Assembly (NCBI GenBank): GCA_025935735.1
Contig: JAICUS010000360.1
Location: forward strand, 1-6,402
Reading direction: 5' to 3'
Origin: Solirubrobacteraceae bacterium
Lineage (GTDB): Bacteria > Actinomycetota > Thermoleophilia > Solirubrobacterales > Solirubrobacteraceae
DNA length: 6,402 bases
The translations under genes and the position numbers were made by a program. Below the pieces are notes generated by a model. It was not told the origin of the DNA and made no database searches. It worked only from the letters and a program-made list of their open reading frames with translations. This document shows positions 1 to 6,402 of this stretch, in pieces (position 1 is the stretch's first letter; the number at the start of each line of letters is the position of its first letter).

Positions 1-132
1 CCGGGTGGCGAGGGCGCCGTCATGGATCGGCGCGGTCGTCCCGTTGCCTGCGAGCGTGAAGATCGCGCCGGCCGCCGCGGCGAGGGTCGTGAGCATCGGC
101 GCAACGATCCGCGCCCGGCGGCGCGCCGGCAA
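1..132 (-). CDS. Probable secreted protein, N-terminal fragment (possibly NHL-repeat type), cut by window edge
   Basis: An open frame of 44 codons runs off the window at position 1. It can start at a TTG (130-132) that directly abuts the GNAT stop codon, or at an ATG at 94-96. From the TTG, the first residues are basic (MPARRRAR). An uninterrupted hydrophobic, alanine-rich stretch follows at about residues 9-29, which looks like a Sec signal peptide or membrane anchor. The ATG start would drop the basic residues, so the TTG is favoured although no clear Shine-Dalgarno precedes it. The next residues, TLAGNGTTAPIHDGALATR, resemble the 'T-x-AGNGT...DGGPAT-A' phrase common at the start of NHL-repeat beta-propeller proteins; this match is from memory of the family. 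The visible part holds no catalytic residues. The gene being real and exported is moderately supported; the NHL assignment is tentative. It may or may not belong to the upstream operon. Confidence 0.5.
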   Translation of the reverse strand, partial: MPARRRARIVAPMLTTLAAAAGAIFTLAGNGTTAPIHDGALATR

Positions 133-699
133 TCAGGACGTGGCCCTGAGCTTTTCCCATTCGCGGGCGAGGATCGCGTAGATCGCGGTGTCGCCCCATT
201 CGCCCTTGAACCACAGGTCCTCGACGAAGTGGGCCTCCTGGCACATGCCGAGGCGGCGGCAGAGCGCGGCGGAGGCGGTGTTGCGGGGGTCGAGGACGGC
301 TCGGACGCGGTGGCGGGCGAGCTCGGTGAAGGCGACGTCGAGGAGGGCGCGGGCGGCCTCGGTCATGTAGCCGTGGCCGGAGTGCTCGGGGTGCAGCACC
401 CAGCCGATGTCGGCGCCGGCGTCGTCCTTGAGCGCGAAGTACAGGTCGCCGATGACGCGGCCGGCGCGCTCGAGGGCGAGGATCCAGTAGTCGCCGGCGG
501 CGGCCAGCGTGAGCGCCGTGGACCACTGCGCGACCTTCTCGGCCACCTCGGCGCGGCTGCGCGGCTCGTAGGGGAGGTAGCGGCAGACGTCCGGGTCCGA
601 CTGGTAGGCGTGCAGCTCGTCGACGTCCGCGGCCGTGACCGGGCGGATGGTCAGCCGGGCCGTGCGGAGCGGCCCGGCCAGCGTGTAAGGCAGCGTCAA
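133..699 (-). CDS. GNAT-family N-acetyltransferase (RimJ/RimL-like, Acetyltransf_3 type)
   Basis: A 188-residue protein of the size and layout of RimJ/RimL-type acetyltransferases, which transfer acetyl from acetyl-CoA to an amine; the substrate cannot be told from sequence. The opening TARLTIRPVTAADVDELHAY is the usual first strand and helix. VIGDLYFALKD and ADIGWVLHPEHSGHGYMTEA (about 82-115) form the central strands and the pyrophosphate-binding loop, with the G-x-G core as SGHGY. RVRAVLDPRNTASAALCRRLGM (131-152) is the classic 'N-x-x-S...LGM/F' segment, with Asn140 and Ser143. The frame is open far upstream, but homology begins only here. The first usable start is a TTG at 697-699 whose last bases form the purL stop (TTGA, 4-base overlap), implying translational coupling to purL. 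No strong Shine-Dalgarno is visible. Soluble, with no signal peptide. In B. subtilis purF follows purL, so this gene is an accessory at that place. Family assignment is firm; substrate is unknown. Confidence 0.9.
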   Translation of the reverse strand: MTLPYTLAGPLRTARLTIRPVTAADVDELHAYQSDPDVCRYLPYEPRSRAEVAEKVAQWSTALTLAAAGDYWILALERAGRVIGDLYFALKDDAGADIGWVLHPEHSGHGYMTEAARALLDVAFTELARHRVRAVLDPRNTASAALCRRLGMCQEAHFVEDLWFKGEWGDTAIYAILAREWEKLRATS

Positions 700-2879
700 C
701 GCAGCAGCTCGGCGAGGCCGCCGGAGTGCGCGCGCTCGAGGTTGATCAGCGCGACGCTGAGGACGCCGTCGATGCTCAGGACGTCGCCGCCGACCTCGCC
801 GATCACCCGGGCGGCCGTGCCGAACGCGCGCAGGGCCTCGGCGTCGCCGGAGACGAGGAAGGCGCCCGGACCCTCGCCGAACAGCTCCTCGTCCGCGAGG
901 CCCGAGACCGTCGCGCCGAGGCCGGACGCCAGCGCGCACTCGGCCAGGGCGACGGCCACGCCGCCCTCGGCGACGTCGTGGGCGGAGTGCAGCGCGCCGG
1001 CGCGCACGGCCTGGCGGACCGCGGCGTGCAGCGCCTTGAGCTCGCCAAGGTCGGCCGGCGGGAGCGGGCCGGCGACCGGCTCGCCGCGCAGCTTGGCCAG
1101 CTCCGAGGCCTGCAACGACGGCGCCCAGGAGTCCGCGGCGATCAGCGCGATCGACGCGCCCGGCGTGGCGAAGCCGATCCGGCCGGCCGCGCGGGCGTCC
1201 GGCAGCTCGCCCACCAGGCCGACCACCGGCGTCGGGTAGATCGGGCCCTCGGCGCCCTCGTTGTACAGCGACACGTTGCCGCCCACGACCGGGATGCCGA
1301 ACGCCCGGCACGCGTCGCCCAGGCCGGCCACCGCGCGGGTGAGCTGCCAGGCGATGTGCGGCTTCTCCGGGTTGCCGAAGTTCAGGCAGTTCGTCAGCCC
1401 GAGCGGCTCGGCGCCCACGCAGGCCAGGTTGGCCGAGCACTCGACGACGGCCTCGACCGCGCCGCGGTACGGGTCGGCGGCGACGCGGCGGCCGTTGCCG
1501 TCGATGGCCACGGCGATGGCGGGGCGCGCGCCGTTCGGGCTGGGGAGCAGCAGCACGGCGGCGTCGGCCTGCTCGGGCCGGCGCACGGTGCGCGAGCCGA
1601 CGATCGAGTCGTACTGCTCGAACGCCCAGCGGCGCGACGCCAGGTTCGCGGACGAGAGCAGCGCCAGCAGCGTGTCTCCCGGGTCATCGGAGGACAACGT
1701 GCGCTCCGGCGCGGGATACAGCGCGCGGGCCGGCTCGGCGGGCTCGAGGTCGTAGGCCGGGCACTCGTCGACCAGCGCGCCGACCGGGATGTCGCCGACC
1801 ACCCGCTCGCCGGCGAGCACCCGCAGGCGGCGCGTGTCCGTGACCTCGCCGATCGGCGTCGCGTTGACCTCCCAGCGCGCGCAGACCTCGAGCACCTCGT
1901 CCACCCGCTCGGGGGCGACGACGCAGAGCATCCGCTCCTGCGACTCGGACACCATGATCTCGAACGGCTCCATGCCCGGCTCGCGCAGCGGCACGCGGGA
2001 GACGTCGAGGTCGATGCCCACGTCGCCCTTGGCCGCCATCTCGGCCGACGACGACGTCAGCCCGGCCGCGCCGAGGTCCTGCAGGGCCACGAGCAGCCCG
2101 CGGTCGAGCAGCTCGAGCGAGCACTCGAGCAGCTTCTTCTCCTCGAACGGGTCGCCGATCTGCACGGACGGGCGCTTGTCCTCGGACTCGTCGAGCTCGG
2201 CGCTCGCGAGCACGGAGGCGCCGCCGATCCCGTCGCGGCCCGTGCGCGCGCCGAACAGCACGACGACGTTGCCCACGCCCGCGGCGGCGGACCGGATGAG
2301 CCGGTCCGTCTCGATCAGGCCCACGCACATCGCATTGATCAGGCAGTTCTGCTCGTAGGGTCCCTCGAAGTAGATCTCGCCCCCCACCGTGGCCACGCCG
2401 ATCGAGTTGCCGTAGTGGCCGATGCCCGCCACGGCGCGCTCGAGCAGGTAGCGCGAGCGGGGGGACGACGGCTCGCCGAAGCGCAGCGAGTCCAGCACGG
2501 CGATCGGCCGCGCGCCGATGGCGAAGACGTCGCGCAGGATGCCGCCGACGCCGGTGGCCGCGCCCTGGAAGGGCTCGACCGCGCTCGGGTGGTTGTGCGA
2601 CTCGACCTTGAACGCGCAGGCGAGCCCGTCGCCCACCGACACGGCGCCGGCGTTCTCGCCCGGCCCGAGCACGAGCCGCGGCCCCTCGGTGGGGAGCGTC
2701 TTCAGCAGCCGGCGCGAGTGCTTGTAGCCGCAGTGCTCGGACCACATCAGCGAGAAGACCGCCAGCTCGACCTCGTTCGGCTCGCGGCCGAGCTTTTCCA
2801 CGATCAGCTCGTACTCGGCGTCGGTGAGGCCGAGGTCCCTATGAGGTCGGATGATCGGGGTGGGGCGGAGGGGCTGCAT
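696..2879 (-). CDS. purL: Phosphoribosylformylglycinamidine (FGAM) synthase, synthetase subunit PurL (small type)
   Basis: A 727-residue small-type PurL, close to the 742 residues of B. subtilis PurL, without the fused glutaminase of the large proteobacterial enzyme. It converts FGAR, ATP and ammonia to FGAM in step four of IMP synthesis. Visible motifs: WSEHCGYKH (46-54) with active-site His49 and ATP-contacting Tyr52; FKVESHNHPSAVEPFQGAAT (90-109) with Lys91, Mg ligand Glu93 and His95; ARPIAVLDSLRFG (123-135); TGRDGIGGAS (213-222); QDLGAAGLTSSSAEMA (267-282); ESQERM (312-317); then the second-half CLNFGNPEKP (498-507), GGNVSLYNE (533-541) and HSAHDVAEGG (631-640). Residue roles are by alignment to the family. 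The ATG at 2877-2879 lies 5 bases after the purQ stop. AGAGG lies only 2 bases before it, so the start may rely on coupling. The frame stays open upstream through purQ, but homology starts here. Works in complex with PurQ and PurS. Confidence 0.98.
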   Translation of the reverse strand: MQPLRPTPIIRPHRDLGLTDAEYELIVEKLGREPNEVELAVFSLMWSEHCGYKHSRRLLKTLPTEGPRLVLGPGENAGAVSVGDGLACAFKVESHNHPSAVEPFQGAATGVGGILRDVFAIGARPIAVLDSLRFGEPSSPRSRYLLERAVAGIGHYGNSIGVATVGGEIYFEGPYEQNCLINAMCVGLIETDRLIRSAAAGVGNVVVLFGARTGRDGIGGASVLASAELDESEDKRPSVQIGDPFEEKKLLECSLELLDRGLLVALQDLGAAGLTSSSAEMAAKGDVGIDLDVSRVPLREPGMEPFEIMVSESQERMLCVVAPERVDEVLEVCARWEVNATPIGEVTDTRRLRVLAGERVVGDIPVGALVDECPAYDLEPAEPARALYPAPERTLSSDDPGDTLLALLSSANLASRRWAFEQYDSIVGSRTVRRPEQADAAVLLLPSPNGARPAIAVAIDGNGRRVAADPYRGAVEAVVECSANLACVGAEPLGLTNCLNFGNPEKPHIAWQLTRAVAGLGDACRAFGIPVVGGNVSLYNEGAEGPIYPTPVVGLVGELPDARAAGRIGFATPGASIALIAADSWAPSLQASELAKLRGEPVAGPLPPADLGELKALHAAVRQAVRAGALHSAHDVAEGGVAVALAECALASGLGATVSGLADEELFGEGPGAFLVSGDAEALRAFGTAARVIGEVGGDVLSIDGVLSVALINLERAHSGGLAELLR

Positions 2880-2881
2880 CG

Positions 2882-2886
2882 CCTCT
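2882..2886 (-). promoter_or_regulatory. Weak, close-set Shine-Dalgarno for purL
   Basis: AGAGG on the minus strand overlaps the purQ TAG stop and ends only 2 bases before the purL ATG at 2877-2879. This is closer than the usual 5-9 bases, which suggests initiation helped by ribosomes terminating on purQ. Confidence 0.5.
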
Positions 2887-3547
2887 ATACGGGTATGCGG
2901 GCCGCGGAGAGGAACAGCTGCAGCCCGTCGGCCGAGCCGGTCAGCGGGTCGACCGCGTGCTCGGGGTGCGGCATCAGCCCGACGACGTTCCCCGCGGCGT
3001 TGCACACGCCGGCGATGTCGCGCGCCGAGCCGTTGAAGTTCTCCCCCGGCGCGTAGCGCAGCACGACCTGGTTGTTGGCCTCGAGCTCGTCCAGCACCGG
3101 GTCCGGCGCCCAGTAGCGCCCCGTCGTGTGCTTGGCCGGGATCGACAGCCGGTCGCCCACCGCGCACGCGCTCGTCCAGGCGGTCGATGCGTTGACCACG
3201 TCCAGCTCGACCTGCCGGCAGACGAAGCGCAGCGACGTGTTGGGCAGCAGCGCGCCGGACAGCAGGCCCGCCTCGCACAGCACCTGGAAGCCGTTGCACA
3301 CGCCGAGCACGAGGCCGCCGTGGCGGGCGAAGCGCTCGACCTCCTCCATGACCGGCGACAACCGCGCGATCGCGCCCGCCCGCAGGTAGTCGCCGTAGGA
3401 GAAGCCGCCGGGGACGATGACCGCGTCGGCGCCGCGCAGGTCGCGGTCCGCGTGCCAGAGCAGCTCGGCCTCGCCCACCCGGGACGCCGCGAGCAGCGCG
3501 TCGACGTCGTCGCAGGAGCCGGGGAAGCGAACGATCCCGAACCTCAC
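2885..3547 (-). CDS. purQ: FGAM synthase glutaminase subunit PurQ
   Basis: A 220-residue class I glutamine amidotransferase of the usual PurQ length. It hydrolyses glutamine and passes the ammonia to PurL. The N-terminus MRFGIVRFPGSCDDVDAL is the family start. PGGFSYGDYLRAGAIA (46-61) is the PurQ-specific loop. GVCNGFQVL (82-90) carries the nucleophile Cys84, and MPHPEHA (192-198) carries His194 and Glu196, completing the Cys-His-Glu triad. The GTG start at 3545-3547 is supported by GGAGGT at 3556-3561, 8 bases upstream inside the end of purS, and by the family N-terminus. The gene follows purS by 6 bases and precedes purL by 5, so the three subunits are very likely made together. The last codons use ATA and GTA, which are unusual for this GC-rich gene. 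Cytoplasmic; identity is secure. Confidence 0.98.
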   Translation of the reverse strand: MRFGIVRFPGSCDDVDALLAASRVGEAELLWHADRDLRGADAVIVPGGFSYGDYLRAGAIARLSPVMEEVERFARHGGLVLGVCNGFQVLCEAGLLSGALLPNTSLRFVCRQVELDVVNASTAWTSACAVGDRLSIPAKHTTGRYWAPDPVLDELEANNQVVLRYAPGENFNGSARDIAGVCNAAGNVVGLMPHPEHAVDPLTGSADGLQLFLSAARIPV

Positions 3548-3553
3548 GATGGG

Positions 3554-3823
3554 TTACCTCCGCGGGGCATCCAGCCCCGCGATCTGAGGCGGACGCCTGG
3601 CATCCGGCCACTCGATGGAGTAGTCCTCGATCAGCGGGTTGGCCAGCAGCTTCTCGCACATCTCGGGCACCCGCTCCGCGTCGGGCACGTCGAGCTCGAC
3701 CAGCCGCCCGACGTGCACGTTCGCCACCCCCTCGAACCCGAGCGCCGGCAGCGCCCGCTCGACGGCCTGGCCCTGCGGGTCGAGGATCCCCGCCTTCGGG
3801 CGGATGAGCACCCTCACGCGCAC
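3554..3823 (-). CDS. purS: FGAM synthase small subunit PurS
   Basis: A small subunit of about 89 residues that dimerises and bridges PurL and PurQ, allowing ammonia transfer. Family features: the N-terminal strand VRVLIRPKAGILDPQGQAVE (4-23) with the conserved LDPQG; GKxxEL as GRLVELDV (39-46); and the near-invariant MCEKLLANPLIEDY (55-68). A proline- and arginine-rich tail of about 18 residues extends past the usual end. Three GTG starts are possible: 3836-3838, 3821-3823 and 3815-3817. The middle one is chosen because it best matches the B. subtilis N-terminus (MYKVKVYVSLKESVLDPQG). The last one forms a GTGA overlap with the purC stop and is also plausible. None has a clear Shine-Dalgarno, so initiation probably depends on ribosomes finishing purC. 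Without PurS the small-type PurL lacks its bridge to PurQ. Confidence 0.95.
   Translation of the reverse strand: MRVRVLIRPKAGILDPQGQAVERALPALGFEGVANVHVGRLVELDVPDAERVPEMCEKLLANPLIEDYSIEWPDARRPPQIAGLDAPRR
3556..3561 (-). promoter_or_regulatory. Shine-Dalgarno for purQ
   Basis: GGAGGT on the minus strand lies in the last codons of purS and overlaps the first base of its TAA stop. Eight bases separate it from the purQ GTG at 3545-3547, which fixes that start. It is one of the two strong ribosome-binding sites seen in the window. Confidence 0.8.
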
Positions 3824-4686
3824 ACGCGGTCCAGCCACGCGCCGAACGGCTCGCCGGCCAGGCGCTCATACGCGGTGACGTACCGCTCGCGGGTGGCGGC
3901 CACGACGTCCTCCGGGATGGCCGGCGCCGGCGGCGTCTTGTCCCAGCCGGTGCCGGACGCCCAGTCGCGCACGTACTGCTTGTCGAAGGACGGCTGGCCG
4001 CGGCCGGGCGCGTAGGAGTCCGCGGGCCAGAAGCGCGAGGAGTCCGGCGTGCAGACCTCGTCGGCCAGCGTGAGCGCGCCGTTGCCGTCGAGCCCGAACT
4101 CGAACTTCGTGTCCGCCAGGATCACGCCCCGCGCGCGGGCGTGCTCCGCCACGGCCGAGTAGACCGCGATCGACACGTCGCGCAGCCGCTCGGCCAGCTC
4201 GCGCGAGCCCACGAGCTCCACGGTGGCGTCGAAGTCGATCGCCTCGTCGTGGCCCACCTCGGCCTTGGTGGACGGCGTGTAGATCGGCTCCGGCAGCTGC
4301 TCGGACTCCTGCAGCCCGGCCGGCAGCGAGATGCCCGACACGGCGCCGGTCGCCTGATAGTCCTTCCAGCCCGAGCCGGTGATGTAGCCGCGCACGACGC
4401 ACTCCACCGGCAGCATCTCCAGCCGCTTGACCCGCAGCGCGCGGCCGCGCAGCTCGTCCGGCACGCCGTCGGTGGCGGACAGGAAGTGGTTGGGAACCAG
4501 GTCCTTCGTCAGCCCGAACCAGAGCACCGAGAGGCCCGTCAGGACCTTGCCCTTGTCCGGGATCGGCGTCGGGTGCACGACGTCGTAGGTGGAGATGCGG
4601 TCGGAGGCGACCATCAACAGGTCGCCTCCCAGGTCATAGAGCTCCCGGACCTTCCCGGAATGCAGCAGCGGCAGCGTCGGCGTCAC
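3814..4686 (-). CDS. purC: Phosphoribosylaminoimidazole-succinocarboxamide (SAICAR) synthase PurC
   Basis: A 290-residue SAICAR synthase that joins aspartate to CAIR using ATP. It is of the longer (about 290-300 residue) class rather than the roughly 240-residue B. subtilis form. Visible motifs: HSGKVRELYDL (9-19), the nucleotide-binding start; ASDRISTYDVV (27-37); LPVECVVRGYITGSGWKDY (92-110), the first PurC signature; PIYTPSTKAEVGHDE (134-148); LADTKFEFGLD (190-200), the second signature; ADEVCTPDSSRFWP (208-221); and SFDKQYVRDW (233-242). The start is a GTG at 4684-4686. A GAAGG lies only one base before it, which is a poor spacing, but no other usable start fits the family N-terminus. A 27-base gap separates it from the peptidase stop, and its end overlaps purS. 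Cytoplasmic; identity is secure. Confidence 0.98.
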   Translation of the reverse strand: MTPTLPLLHSGKVRELYDLGGDLLMVASDRISTYDVVHPTPIPDKGKVLTGLSVLWFGLTKDLVPNHFLSATDGVPDELRGRALRVKRLEMLPVECVVRGYITGSGWKDYQATGAVSGISLPAGLQESEQLPEPIYTPSTKAEVGHDEAIDFDATVELVGSRELAERLRDVSIAVYSAVAEHARARGVILADTKFEFGLDGNGALTLADEVCTPDSSRFWPADSYAPGRGQPSFDKQYVRDWASGTGWDKTPPAPAIPEDVVAATRERYVTAYERLAGEPFGAWLDRVCA

Positions 4687-4713
4687 GCCTTCGCAGGCTA
4701 CATAACGCGGCGG

Positions 4714-5798
4714 TCACATCTCATACGGGAAGTCCGTCAGGACCTCGCAGCCGTCCCCGGTGACGACGACAAGGTCCTCGAGCCGGCAGCCGCCGAACCC
4801 CGGCCGGTAGCAGCCGGGCTCCAGCGTGACCACGTCGCCCGCGATCAGGTCGTCCCCGATCCGGCCCATGTACGGCCGCTCGTGGACCTCGAGGCCGACG
4901 CCGTGGCCCAGCGCGTGGAAGTAGCCCTCCTCCAGCTGCACTCCGGGCTCCTTGGTGAGCTGCGTCGGCTGCCCCGCCTCGATGTAGGGCTCGCACGAGC
5001 GATCGAACAGCGCCCTGCCGCTCGCGCCCGCCCGGATGTCCGCATAGACACGGTCCAGCGACTCGCGGGTCAGCTTCCAGAACTCGAGCAGCTCCGGCGG
5101 CGGCGTGCCCCCGCCGGCCACGAACGTGCGGGTCATGTCGGCGTAGCAGCGCGACGCGCGGTCGCGCGGCCAGATGTCCACCACCACCGGCTCGCCGGCG
5201 ACGATCTCCCCGAAGCCCGCCTCGTGGCCCACCGCCGACTGGGCGCCGTGCGAGACGATCGCCTCGTCCGACAGATCGCACCCGTGCTCCTCGGCCACCG
5301 CCTGCATGGCCGCGCGCACGTCCTCGGACGTCAGCCCGGCCCGCAGCTCGCGGATCAGCGACGCGGCCACGCCCATCGCCGCGTCCGCCGCCTTCTGCGC
5401 CCGGCGGATGCCCGCGAGCTGGTGCGCCGTCTTGACGCGGCGGCGGCGCATGAACTCGTCGTCGTCGACCGTGAGCTCGATGCCGCCGGCGCGCAGGTGG
5501 TCGGCCACGAAGAGCGGGAAGTCGGGCGGGACGGCGGCCTCGCTGACACCGAAGCGCTGCGCGGCGCGCAGCGCGGTCTCGGCGTCGATGCCCAGCGGGC
5601 TGAGCCCCGAGGCGATCAGGTCGTCGCGGCCGAGCTCCGCCGCGTCGATCACCTCGATGTCCCGCGGCAGCTTGTGCGCGTCGAGCACCGACACCGTGGC
5701 GGCGCGGCGGCCGTCCTGCTCGAGGTAGAGGAACGGGTCGCCGATGCCGGCCGGGATCTCGTGGAAGAGCGTCGCCGAGAGTTCCGGCGCGCCGTAGA

Positions 5799-5811
<13 letters not shown>
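4714..5811 (-). CDS. M24-family metallopeptidase (Xaa-Pro dipeptidase/aminopeptidase-like), non-canonical start
   Basis: A pita-bread metallopeptidase of 365 residues if it begins at ATC 5809-5811. Residues 1 to about 120 form a creatinase-like N-terminal domain (ILIYGAPELSATLFHEIPA, DPFLYLE), and about 125-365 the catalytic domain. All five expected dimetal ligands are visible: Asp212 (VVDIWP), Asp225 (YADMTRT), His303 (LGHGVGL), Glu331 (LEPGCY) and Glu345 (CRLEDL). His196 and His310 (EVHERP) fit the usual substrate-side histidines. It likely cleaves peptides before or after proline, but M24 subtypes are hard to separate, and no link to purine synthesis is known to me. The N-terminus has no ATG, GTG or TTG. 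A GGAGGTGAT stands 7 bases before ATC 5809-5811; a CTG at 5800-5802 overlaps the purB stop as CTGA. The first ordinary start, GTG 5692-5694, would delete about 39 conserved residues. Family is firm; the exact start is not. Confidence 0.88.

Positions 5812-6402
<591 letters not shown>

Noticed and set aside
115..129. Perfect 6-base inverted repeat (CCGGCG/CGCCGG, 3-base loop) just after the GNAT stop, considered as a terminator
   Set aside because: No U-tract follows, the next reading frame runs through it, and such GC-only short repeats are common by chance here.
22..1239. Plus-strand open frame of 405 codons opposite the GNAT gene and the end of purL
   Set aside because: It is the antisense shadow of well-supported genes; the composition is Gly/Ala/Arg-rich without motifs.
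726..3056. Long plus-strand open frame of 776 codons opposite purL
   Set aside because: Its translation is low-complexity Arg/Ala/Gly/His sequence with no family motif, and it mirrors the codon pattern of purL. Such shadow frames are expected in very GC-rich DNA.
2880..3869. Upstream extension of the purL frame through purQ and purS (330 codons without a stop)
   Set aside because: The real PurL N-terminus begins at 2879, and the extension overlaps two genes carrying intact active-site motifs in other frames. The absence of stops follows from high GC.
4687..4713. The 27-base peptidase-purC gap, read in frame across a single TGA as a possible readthrough fusion
   Set aside because: The shared frame has a one-in-three chance of arising, the TGA has no visible selenocysteine-type hairpin context, and both proteins are complete alone.

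Overview
The window is a very GC-rich piece of bacterial chromosome. Every supported gene lies on the minus strand, so transcription runs from position 6402 toward position 1. The codons favour G or C at the third position, and GTG and TTG starts are common. The proteins look like an actinobacterial lineage, possibly Thermoleophilia/Solirubrobacterales, but that placement is an impression and was not searched.

The core is a tightly packed de novo purine (IMP) operon in the order purB (3' part only) - M24 metallopeptidase - purC - purS - purQ - purL. A GNAT-family acetyltransferase follows, and then the start of a probable secreted protein that runs off the window at position 1. Apart from the peptidase, this is the purB-purC-purS-purQ-purL order of the Bacillus subtilis pur operon. 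PurS, PurQ and the small-type PurL form the three-subunit FGAM synthase, in which PurQ makes ammonia from glutamine, PurL aminates FGAR, and PurS bridges them. PurC then makes SAICAR and PurB cleaves it to AICAR; PurB also works in AMP synthesis.

The gene junctions are extremely short. The peptidase appears to begin inside the last codons of purB. PurS overlaps or abuts purC, purQ follows purS by 6 bases, purL follows purQ by 5 bases, and the GNAT start overlaps the purL stop as TTGA. No stretch of more than about 30 bases lacks a gene, and I see no internal promoter or terminator.

Most of this is ordinary housekeeping, and I see no undescribed system. The points worth a second look are: the M24 peptidase placed between purB and purC; the lack of any ATG, GTG or TTG at its expected start despite a near-perfect Shine-Dalgarno sequence; the acetyltransferase coupled to the end of purL; and an AT-rich, rare-codon patch at the purQ-purL junction.
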